Source: Algoriphagus sp.
GTDB lineage: Bacteria > Bacteroidota > Bacteroidia > Cytophagales > Cyclobacteriaceae
Length of the DNA: 64,000 nt
Direction of reading: 5' to 3'
Assembly: GCF_030694375.1 (NCBI RefSeq)
Contig: NZ_JAUXYL010000023.1
Coordinates: 1-64,000, forward strand
Positions 38,372-47,024 of this stretch are shown piece after piece. The translations under genes were made by a program, and so were the position numbers. Position 1 is the first letter of the stretch, and every line of letters begins with the position of its first letter. Below the pieces are notes generated by a model. It made no database searches. It saw only the letters and a program-made list of their open reading frames with translations, and had not been told where the DNA came from.

Positions 38372-38947
38372 ATGAATAATAAATTATTACTCTTCTTGGG
38401 ATTATTCCTCTCCGCCTCATTGGTGGCGACAGCACAGGACAATATCAGCCCGGCTCGTAAGCAGGCGATTGATTCACTCGCTTTGGAAAAAGTGAAGGAT
38501 CTTTCTAAATACATTTCCATTATCGGAAGCAAGGAGACACAATTCTCCGAAGCAAACCGCGTTATGGATAGAGCTGAGGAGCTTTTTGCTCCAGGTGCAG
38601 AAATGGGGGTTTCTTCTATCAATACGCAGGAAATCGCTTACTACAAAGTGAGAAGATACTTCGAAAGACTGATGGCACTCAATTATGACCGCGTGAATAT
38701 CACCTGGTATGATATTCAGTACATTTCTGACCTCGAAAGACAGCCTGATGGACGTTATGTTGGTGTGATCACCATCTATCAGCGTTTTGAAGGGACGTCT
38801 ATTGAAACCGGCATGAACTATAAAGACACAACCAAAAAAGACATCACGATCTACGTTGAGAAAAAGCAAACCCAAATTGCAGGTCGTACGATTGAATTTT
38901 GGGATGTCATGCTCGGAGACGTAAGAGTGACCGAAACCTCCGCATGA
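38372..38947 (+). CDS. Secreted hypothetical protein
   Basis: Signal peptide, YFERLMALNYDRVNITWYDIQYISDLE. Confidence 0.7.
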   Translation: MNNKLLLFLGLFLSASLVATAQDNISPARKQAIDSLALEKVKDLSKYISIIGSKETQFSEANRVMDRAEELFAPGAEMGVSSINTQEIAYYKVRRYFERLMALNYDRVNITWYDIQYISDLERQPDGRYVGVITIYQRFEGTSIETGMNYKDTTKKDITIYVEKKQTQIAGRTIEFWDVMLGDVRVTETSA

Positions 38948-39783
38948 GAAAAACCTTTCTGATTTTTGCGTTTTTTATCGCAATCATCGCTAATGTTCCG
39001 GGGCAAGGCTTAGGCAGCCCCGGAACTATTAAGGATGATGGCAGATTTGCCGCTTCAACCAAGCAACTCAATCAATTTTTTAGACGATTCAACGGGGAGG
39101 AGTCCATAGACGGTACAGTTCGATTCTACCCGGGAGATCCGCTTTATAGAAATATTCCGCTGAGAAAAGGGTTTTTAAACATCCTTTTCGACAATCAAAC
39201 TTCCTCGGTTTCCCCCGATCTTAAAAATCAGTTTATTCAGAACGCACTCTCTGAAGTCTATCCAAATTACTTGGTGTTCCACAGGGAGGGTTGGTATGCA
39301 GAAGTAGAAACTGATTTTATTTTCAAGGGAAAAAAGGAAAAGGCGACCCTGTTTATGAAAATTCAACCCGAAGGACTGGGCTATGAGTGGGTAATAGACC
39401 AAGTAAAGTTTGAGCCCTTCAAGAATTTATTCAACAAACCTGTCGGCGATAAAAAAGATTTTCTTCACCCTCTCAGTCACGAATTAGGGTTTATGAACCT
39501 CAGAAGGGCATTTCAGGACTCCAATTCACCAGAATCTTTTACCCCTACCTCTTACAAGCCGGATTATCTGGCAATCTTCTTGTATGAAATGAAGCAAAAC
39601 AACCTTCGTTTCGTTACCGTCACAGGTTTGAAGTTTCACTTCTTTCAAATTCAAGGCTGGTATTTCGAAGTCAATCAATTCAATAGACCTGGATTTAATA
39701 CAGGCTGGTTGATTTCTAATTTGGTCAGACTTGGTCCGGGCGATAAGGAGACTATTCTCAAATACATCTATGATCAGGAGTAA
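38944..39783 (+). CDS. Secreted hypothetical protein (start corrected to MRKTFLIFAFF, ATGA overlap with upstream stop)
   Basis: Signal peptide, ATGA coupling. Confidence 0.7.
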   Translation: MRKTFLIFAFFIAIIANVPGQGLGSPGTIKDDGRFAASTKQLNQFFRRFNGEESIDGTVRFYPGDPLYRNIPLRKGFLNILFDNQTSSVSPDLKNQFIQNALSEVYPNYLVFHREGWYAEVETDFIFKGKKEKATLFMKIQPEGLGYEWVIDQVKFEPFKNLFNKPVGDKKDFLHPLSHELGFMNLRRAFQDSNSPESFTPTSYKPDYLAIFLYEMKQNNLRFVTVTGLKFHFFQIQGWYFEVNQFNRPGFNTGWLISNLVRLGPGDKETILKYIYDQE

Positions 39784-42220
39784 ATACTTTCTCTTTACAA
39801 GCTTACTCTTCTTACTTTCCCTGTCAATAAGTGCCCAAACAATAAAGGGATACAGCAAAGAGCAGGTAAAAGAATTATCGACTAAAGTAGAAGATCAAGT
39901 CAGGTTTCTTGAATACCTATTGAACACAGTAGGGAGTGCACAGACTTCGCCTCGGGACAAGGACGTGATCATACGTGAGAGCTACCTCAAAATTTTCAGA
40001 GACGAAAAAGTCCAGGTGGAAGACGATTTGCTCCTGGATCGAAAGGTCGTTACCAATAAAGATGTCACGGCCTATCTCAAAGACATTGAGTTCTTTTACA
40101 AGAACATCGAGTTTAAATTTAAAATCCGGGAAGTAAAGCCTGCCCAAAAAGAAAATGGAGACATCTACTTTTTGGCGTCCTTAGACAGGACCATCTCTGC
40201 CACAGCCCTTTCCGGGGAAAAAGTAACCAATACCAAACCACGTTTTGTGGAAGTAAACCTTAACGAAAAATCCCAAGAGCTTAAAATCGTGAGTGTTTAC
40301 ACCACTAAAGTTAGCCGGGATGAGGAGCTGACTGCTTGGTGGGGAGCCTTGGATGCGCCATGGAAATCATTTTTCCGAACCAAATTCAGCCTTACCGAAC
40401 GTGATACCGCAAATCTGGAATGGTTTTACCGGTTTGTCAGTATAGATTCTCTGGATATTTCAGGGAATAACAGAATCGTGACCCTGAGTCCGCTGTCCGA
40501 ACTGCGGGACTTAAAAGTCATCAATTTATCAAACTCCAGAATTACTGACCTTGGTCCGATCTCCAATGTGACCTTTCTGGAAAGTCTCAATATTTCAAAT
40601 ACCGCTACCAAGGATATTCAGTTTATCAAATACTCTGATCGACTCAAACACCTGGATATCTCAAATACTCAAATTGAAGATATCTCACAGCTGCTGAACC
40701 TGAAAAGCTTGGTTTCGCTGAAAGTCCAAAAAACACCTATTCTCAGTTTTGCCGTTCTCAATGAATTTAAAAACCTGACTCAACTCAATCTTGCTGAATC
40801 CGGCTTCAACAACGCTGAAAATATCAAGGAGCTGAAAAACCTGGAAAGCCTCACCTTAGGAGGGAACTATATGATCAATTTCTCTGCATTGTCAGGACTT
40901 ACATCATTGAAATTCCTCGATTTATCTCAAACTAACATTCAGGATGTTACTCCTCTGGCAGGTCTTGAGAATTTGGAATCATTGGATATTACGGGAAGTG
41001 GGGTAGCAGATATTTCTCCGCTTGAATCTCATCCTAATCTTAAAAAAATCGCTGCAGACGAGACCAAGCTTACTCCTTTGGCTGCTGATGCCTTTGTTCG
41101 TAAAAATCCCCGGATACTTTTGATTCACCATGTCAAAGATCTGGAAAGTTGGTGGTCAAGTCTCTCGGAGGAATGGAGAACGGCACTCAAGCAAAACAAT
41201 CCCCTGATCACGACTGACTCACCGGGAATTGAAACCCTTACCCAAGCCGTCACGGTGACAGAACTAGACCTTGATAGCGCACAAATCGATAACCTGATTC
41301 CGATAACGAGATTTGTCAATTTGGCCAGACTCAATATTTCCAACAACCCGATTTCTGACTTGTTACCCCTAAGTGAGGTAAGGACATTGGTGAAATTGGA
41401 AGGAAAAAATACTTCAGTTGAAGATTTGTCTGTACTTCGTGAAAATGATCTTTTGGAATTCATCGATCTTGAGTTTAGTCCTGTTCAAAGCATCTTATCT
41501 GTCACGTCTTTGCCGAGATTGACTTTTTTGAATGTGAATGGTGCTGCCTTTGATCAAAGTGAGATCCCTAACCTATTGATCCAAAGACCAGATATCAATG
41601 TCGTCTACAGGACAGCCGAGCTCAATTCATGGTGGAGTAGTCTTGATGCGCAATGGGAGACAGTTTTTAGGAAACAGTTTTCGCTTCCCGAAACCCCAAG
41701 CACTGAACAGCTTCACTTGCTTTCGGCCAGTTCCGAACTTAGCCTTCGAAGTGTGGGGATTCCAGACTTAACTCCACTCGCTGTTTTTGTGAATCTAAGG
41801 AGCCTGGAAGTCTTTGACACTCCCATATCTTCTGTTGCTCCTTTGAGTGCGATGAATCTTCTTACCAAACTTAAACTGTCACAGGTAGCCGTTACTGATT
41901 TTCTGCCATTGTCAGGACTTTCTTTACTTCAGGAATTGGATCTGTCCAATACAGGAATCGAAGGTTTGGTGCCGATAAGCAATCTGATCGAGTTGAAAAA
42001 ACTTAATATTTCAGGTACAAATTTAAAGACGCTTAAGGGACTTGAGTCGCTAAGAGACCTTGAAGAATTGGATGTAGCGAGTACAAATCTCAGGAGCTTA
42101 AAGCCGATTTTTGGACTTCCAAACCTTAAAAAATTGTCTTGCTTTAATACCAATCTCAATAGCCGGGCAGTCGCCTCCTTTAAGGCAAGTCATCCTGACT
42201 GTGAGGTAAGATTTTATTAA
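39770..42220 (+). CDS. Secreted leucine-rich repeat protein with three WWxxLxxxW modules
   Basis: Start corrected to MIRSKYFLFTSLL; SDS22-like LRRs (LKFLDLSQTNIQDVTPLAGLENLESLDITGSGV). Confidence 0.85.
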   Translation: MIRSKYFLFTSLLFLLSLSISAQTIKGYSKEQVKELSTKVEDQVRFLEYLLNTVGSAQTSPRDKDVIIRESYLKIFRDEKVQVEDDLLLDRKVVTNKDVTAYLKDIEFFYKNIEFKFKIREVKPAQKENGDIYFLASLDRTISATALSGEKVTNTKPRFVEVNLNEKSQELKIVSVYTTKVSRDEELTAWWGALDAPWKSFFRTKFSLTERDTANLEWFYRFVSIDSLDISGNNRIVTLSPLSELRDLKVINLSNSRITDLGPISNVTFLESLNISNTATKDIQFIKYSDRLKHLDISNTQIEDISQLLNLKSLVSLKVQKTPILSFAVLNEFKNLTQLNLAESGFNNAENIKELKNLESLTLGGNYMINFSALSGLTSLKFLDLSQTNIQDVTPLAGLENLESLDITGSGVADISPLESHPNLKKIAADETKLTPLAADAFVRKNPRILLIHHVKDLESWWSSLSEEWRTALKQNNPLITTDSPGIETLTQAVTVTELDLDSAQIDNLIPITRFVNLARLNISNNPISDLLPLSEVRTLVKLEGKNTSVEDLSVLRENDLLEFIDLEFSPVQSILSVTSLPRLTFLNVNGAAFDQSEIPNLLIQRPDINVVYRTAELNSWWSSLDAQWETVFRKQFSLPETPSTEQLHLLSASSELSLRSVGIPDLTPLAVFVNLRSLEVFDTPISSVAPLSAMNLLTKLKLSQVAVTDFLPLSGLSLLQELDLSNTGIEGLVPISNLIELKKLNISGTNLKTLKGLESLRDLEELDVASTNLRSLKPIFGLPNLKKLSCFNTNLNSRAVASFKASHPDCEVRFY

Positions 42221-42228
42221 TGATCTTT

Positions 42229-42434
42229 CAACCCGGACTATGCATTAGGTTTCGTTTTGAGGACAGTAAGTGCAATAAAATCAGACTCTTTGGAGACTGA
42301 GTCCGCCGCGGCGGATATGGTGATCCCGATAGCTCGGGAGAAAACAGAAACGTAGTGACTGATTTTGAAGTAATTACTGGGCTCAATAACTTGTGCGCCG
42401 TGGCGTAGAATTGCTAATGCATATTTCGGGTTGA
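42229..42434. repeat. ~205-bp imperfect palindrome with AACCCGGACTATGCATTAG...CTAATGCATATTTCGGGTT arms
   Basis: Complementary arms; arm fragment also at 9698-9717. Confidence 0.7.
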
Positions 42435-42454
42435 ATCTGCTGCTATCATAAAAA

Positions 42455-42488
42455 AAGTGTTATCCGGAAATTTCGGATAACACTTTTG
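42455..42488. terminator. Bidirectional terminator hairpin
   Basis: AAAAGTGTTATCCGGAAATTTCGGATAACACTTTT. Confidence 0.75.
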
Positions 42489-42958
42489 AAAACTCCCGAA
42501 ATTACTTCCGGAAACAATTACTCAGCTTCGTTAAAAAAAAATCCTTCAAAGCCTCTGAAACAAGCTCTTCAAAATTGTCGAGAGCTAAAATAAAAGGGAG
42601 GTAAAAGTGCTGAAAAAAGTCCCTTTAAAATTTTCTAGTAAAAATCCTGAGAAAAGTTGCTTAATCACCCTGATCAAATGTACAGCCTTGACCTTTCTTA
42701 AAAATACCCAGTACTGGGTATTTTTTGTTTTTATAGGCGTAAAGTTTTCCACAAAATTGTGCTTTGCCAATATTGATTTTAACCTAATCAATAATTTAAA
42801 AATAGTTGAAAGACATTAATTTTTAATTATTCTCAGAGCATTCTTTGGATCTCAAGTCATTAAGATGAACCAAGTATTTTGTGGGATGCGCCATGCTTAG
42901 CCTAAAATCAGAGACACTTCAATTAAAAAAAGAGGATCAATTTCCCGGGAAACATTCA

Positions 42959-44263
42959 TTAGGCACTTCTTTTTTTTCCCAACCAATACAGTCCCGATCC
43001 AATTGCAATAAATAAGGCTGTCATCCAGATGGAGCGCTCACTGACCTGAAGCATCAGCCATAAGCAAGCAAGAATTCCCAAAACAGGGATAATATACCCT
43101 CCCTTAAGAATAAATCTTCCTTCCCCTTCAAATCTGGATCTCAACCTGGGAATAGCGGCGCAGCTCATAATATACAGGAATAGCCGGGATAAAACGGTCA
43201 TTGCCGCTAATACGGTAAATGAACCGAAGGCAGAAAGCAAAAAGGCTGACACGCCAAAGAATATCACGGAATTGGCGGGTGTCAGGAATTTGGAATGGAC
43301 TTCACCAAACCATTTTGGAAGGGATTTGTCCAGGGAAAGTGCGTAAGTCAATCGAGTGGAGGAGAACATTGATCCTAGCAAATTTGCAATCACCGATGCG
43401 GCTACGCCGATCATCAAAATCACTGCACCGGTATTTCCAAAAAGTGCTGCCGATGCATCAAGCAATGGCGTTTTGGAATCTGCCAAATTTGGAACGGCAG
43501 CCTGAGTTACCAGTTGAATTACCATGTACAAGATGGCCACAACCCCAAGTCCAAGCAACAAGCCCAAAGGCATGTCCCGCTCAGGACGCTTTGCTTCGCC
43601 AGCGGGCACCACAGCACCCTCAAACCCCACAAAAGCATAGATCAATAACAAAGCTGCACTTCCCAAATCTGAAAATGGCGGAACAGGGGTGTCAAAGCGC
43701 GGAATCACCTCAGCACCCAAAAGGATAAATCCTCCCAAAGGCAGCAGAATCAAAACCGCGAATTTGACAATGGTAAATACAGTCATCGAACGGATCGACT
43801 CGACTGATCCAAGCACATTCACCAAACTCAATGCAAGGCAAATGATCGCCAGAGAAATCAACCGACCCAAACTTTCGGCGGCTGCCGGAATGAAATAGGC
43901 AATGCTGTCAGTGAGTAAAACTGTATTGGCTGAAAAGGAAATCAGTCGGGCTAAATAGTATAACCACCCCCCCTGAAAACCTATAAACGAGCCAAAGGCC
44001 AAGGTTCCGTATTTGATGGGACCTCCAGTTCCTCGGAAGTAACTCCCCAATTCCGCAAAACAGAGAATCACTGGAAGAATCAACAAGGCGCAAAAACCAT
44101 AGACTAAAATGCTGTATTCTCCGGCCAATGCTGCTGCTCCGCTGGGAAGCCCAAAGATCCCGGCTCCAATCAATCCATTCACGACCAACATCCAGATTCC
44201 CCACAGTCCCAGATTTCTGGGTAATTTTTCCTGGATATTTTCTGTAGTAGAACTCGTGATCAT
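42959..44263 (-). CDS. APC family amino acid permease
   Basis: GIWMLVVNGLIGAGIFGLPSGAAALAG, VGFEGAVVPAGEAKRPERDMP. Confidence 0.88.
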   Translation of the reverse strand: MITSSTTENIQEKLPRNLGLWGIWMLVVNGLIGAGIFGLPSGAAALAGEYSILVYGFCALLILPVILCFAELGSYFRGTGGPIKYGTLAFGSFIGFQGGWLYYLARLISFSANTVLLTDSIAYFIPAAAESLGRLISLAIICLALSLVNVLGSVESIRSMTVFTIVKFAVLILLPLGGFILLGAEVIPRFDTPVPPFSDLGSAALLLIYAFVGFEGAVVPAGEAKRPERDMPLGLLLGLGVVAILYMVIQLVTQAAVPNLADSKTPLLDASAALFGNTGAVILMIGVAASVIANLLGSMFSSTRLTYALSLDKSLPKWFGEVHSKFLTPANSVIFFGVSAFLLSAFGSFTVLAAMTVLSRLFLYIMSCAAIPRLRSRFEGEGRFILKGGYIIPVLGILACLWLMLQVSERSIWMTALFIAIGSGLYWLGKKRSA

Positions 44264-44385
44264 GAAGGGTTTCGAAGAAATTCAGTTGGATTGATTTAGA
44301 AAAATATAAAAATTAGTCCAAGGCCAATCAATTAATCTGATCAGGGGCACTACATTTTTCAAAAAGCCCAGGCTTCATGCCCAAG

Positions 44386-45249
44386 TTATACTGAGACCAA
44401 GTCTTTTGCGGCGCCCTCCTTTACCAATAGGTAGTTGTAAATGTAAGTCACTAATAGCACCATCAAGCCTGCGATCACTGCCAAAAGTACATTGAAATAG
44501 GCAGGTGCAGACAAGGTAAGCCGAAGGAAAATTGTGGCTAAAGCAAAGGATGAATACCTGAACAGATTCAAATATTTGGTTGTGTAGCGTAGTGAAAAAA
44601 GCAAGATAAATACATCCGTAAATATCAACAGGTTGTAAAATAGCTTGACACTGGAGATGAACGTCTGATTTTCATAGGCTCTGAACAGGTCATAAAACCC
44701 GATCAGGACAAAGAAAAAAACCAGATATATTGACAGTAGCTTTTTGATTTTGATAAAGCCAGACTGCTCTTCATAATTTCTGGTAATCCTAAAATGCTTT
44801 TGGGCCCGATAAAAAAGCCCTGTGATCAGGAAAACCAAAATCGCTCCAAAGGCGTCCGAAATAATCGGGGTCAACTCAATCAGGAAGTCCATACTCCAGT
44901 TGACATCTCCTAAATAGTGTCCGAATTCCTTGAATGCATCACGTAATAAAATCAATGAAATAATTTCAAACTGCTTGCCGACAGAATCTGCCACGGAATC
45001 AGGGAAAAGAAAAATCAGACTCATCGCCTCAAAAATCAGCAAAACATTAAATGCCAATTCAATGGAAAAGAAAATGTTGATTTTCATTCCCTGAGGAAGG
45101 AAGTTGAAATGTGACATAAGGGCTATCAAAAGCCCGGTCAAAAATGCGATTACGACAATATTGGAGATCAGCTTGTTGACTTTAGGACTTTCCCAAAGCA
45201 GGTGAAACTTGTCATAGGAATTTATCTGAAACTGGAGAATCTTTTTCAT
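44386..45249 (-). CDS. Hypothetical multi-pass membrane protein
   Basis: ~7 hydrophobic segments. Confidence 0.65.
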   Translation of the reverse strand: MKKILQFQINSYDKFHLLWESPKVNKLISNIVVIAFLTGLLIALMSHFNFLPQGMKINIFFSIELAFNVLLIFEAMSLIFLFPDSVADSVGKQFEIISLILLRDAFKEFGHYLGDVNWSMDFLIELTPIISDAFGAILVFLITGLFYRAQKHFRITRNYEEQSGFIKIKKLLSIYLVFFFVLIGFYDLFRAYENQTFISSVKLFYNLLIFTDVFILLFSLRYTTKYLNLFRYSSFALATIFLRLTLSAPAYFNVLLAVIAGLMVLLVTYIYNYLLVKEGAAKDLVSV

Positions 45250-45364
45250 GGGCGATATGCTTTTCTTCGAATCACTTTGGTCTCAACCAAGCGTTCAAAG
45301 CATTTGTTAGAGAAGAGATTTCAAAAATGACACAGATTTGAAGTCTAAGTCAGCTGTGCACAAT

Positions 45365-45830
45365 TAAAAAAGTCTCTCACAGATGACACAGATCATCACA
45401 GATTTTTTAAAGAATATAGCTGTACTCATCCGTGCTATCTGTGAGCAAAAAAAGTCTCTCACAGATGATACAGATTTTTCAGTTCCAATTTATCTGTGTT
45501 CATCCGTGCTATCTGTGAGCAAAAAAAGTCTCTCACAGATGACACAGATCATCACAGATTTTTTAAAGAATATAGCTGTGCCCATCCGTGCTATCTGTGA
45601 GCAATTAAAAAAGTCTCTTGCAGATGACAAAGAACATCACAGATTTTTTAAAGAATATAGCTGTACTCATCCGTGCTATCTGTGAGCCAAAAAAATCTCT
45701 CACAGATGACACAGATTATCACAGATATTTAGATAGGATATAGCTGTGCGTATCCGTGCTATCTGTGAGCAAAAAAAAGTCTCTCACAGATGACACAGAT
45801 CATCACAGATATTAAAAGTAAAATATTCTG
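45365..45830. repeat. Tandem palindromic CTCACAGATGACACAGATnATCACAGAT...ATCTGTGnnCATCCGTGCTATCTGTGAG repeats, left array (~5 units plus a half unit)
   Basis: Directly visible; each unit has complementary CTCACAGAT/ATCTGTGAG ends. Confidence 0.92.
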
Positions 45831-45856
45831 ATCCAACAAGGTTTGGGGAACCTTAA

Positions 45857-46297
45857 TCAATTTACAATTCTGATTATAGTCTCTTTTTCAACAAGTTTTA
45901 TCGAATTGAAATTAATTAGAAGTCCGACCTTTCGCTCCGAAAGTCTCAAGTAGGTAAGGAGTTGTTTTTTGTGAACATCATGAAGCAAATCGACTGATTT
46001 AATTTCTACAATAACTGATTCTTCTACTAAGAGATCTATTCTGAACCCTAATTCAAGTTTGATCTCCTTGTAAATGACCGGTAGTGGAACTTGGGTCCTG
46101 ACTTTTAACCCAGCTTTAATTAATTCATAAGCCATTGAGGATTCATAAACACTTTCAAGCAATCCCGGACCTAATTCATTATGAACCGAAAAGGCTGCCC
46201 CCCTTATTTTAAAAGTAATATCATTTAAGTCCATAAAAAGCAGAATAAAAGTTGAAGTAATTGAAAATTGATACTCGGATAAAGTAAAGATTATCAA
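45857..46297 (-). CDS. GxxExxY protein (PD-(D/E)XK-like, PDDEXK_3 type)
   Basis: GAAFSVHNELGPGLLESVYESSMAYEL, ELGFRIDLLVEESVIVEIKSV; true start probably MDLNDITFKIRGAAF. Confidence 0.88.
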   Translation of the reverse strand: MIIFTLSEYQFSITSTFILLFMDLNDITFKIRGAAFSVHNELGPGLLESVYESSMAYELIKAGLKVRTQVPLPVIYKEIKLELGFRIDLLVEESVIVEIKSVDLLHDVHKKQLLTYLRLSERKVGLLINFNSIKLVEKETIIRIVN

Positions 46298-46328
46298 TGT
46301 AAAAAGTCAATAGAAAAATAAATATCAA

Positions 46329-47023
46329 ATCATCTGTGCACATCCGTGCTATCTGTGAGCCAAAAAAATCTCTCACAGATGACACAGATTATCACAGATA
46401 TTTAGATAGGATATAGCTGTGCGTATCCGTGCAATCTGTGAGCCAAAAAAATCTCTCACAGATGATACAGATTTTTCAGTTCCAATTTATCTGTGTTCAT
46501 CCGTGCTATCTGTGAGCAAAAAAAAGTCTCTCACAGATGACACAGCTTATCACAGATTTTTGAATAGAATTTATCTGTGCGCATCCGTGCTATCTGTGGG
46601 CAATTAAAAAAGTCTCTCACAGATGACACAAATCATCACAGATTTATGGATAGAATTTATCTGTGCCCATCCATGCTATCTGTGAGCCAATAAAAAGTCT
46701 CTCACAGATGATACAGCTTATCACAGATTTTTGAATAGAATTTATCTGTGCTCATCCGTGCTATCTGTGAGCAAAAAAAAGTCTCTCATAGGTGACACAG
46801 CGTATCACAGATTTCTGGATAGAATTTATCTGTGTTCATCCGTGCGATCTGTGAGCAAAAAAAAGTCTCTCACAGATGACACAGATCATCACAGATTTTT
46901 GAATAGAATTTATCTGTGCGCATCCGTGCTATCTGTGAGCCAATAAAAAGTCTCTCACAGATGACACAGCTTATCACAGATATTTAGATAGGATACAGCT
47001 GTGCCCATCCGTGCTATCCGTGA
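46329..47023. repeat. Right array of the same CACAGAT/ATCTGTG palindromic repeats (half unit plus ~8 units)
   Basis: Directly visible; begins with the half unit CATCTGTGCACATCCGTGCTATCTGTGAG. Confidence 0.92.
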
Positions 47024-47024
47024 G

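Noticed and set aside
45383-46946. ORFs of 62-100 aa such as MRIRAICEPKKSLTDDTDFSVPIYLCSSVLSV
   Set aside because: They are translations of the CACAGAT/ATCTGTG repeat array, not genes.
45365-47023. CRISPR-like appearance of regularly spaced repeats
   Set aside because: Units are palindromic and similar along their whole length, without unique spacers, and no cas genes are nearby. They are better described as tandem palindromic intergenic repeats.
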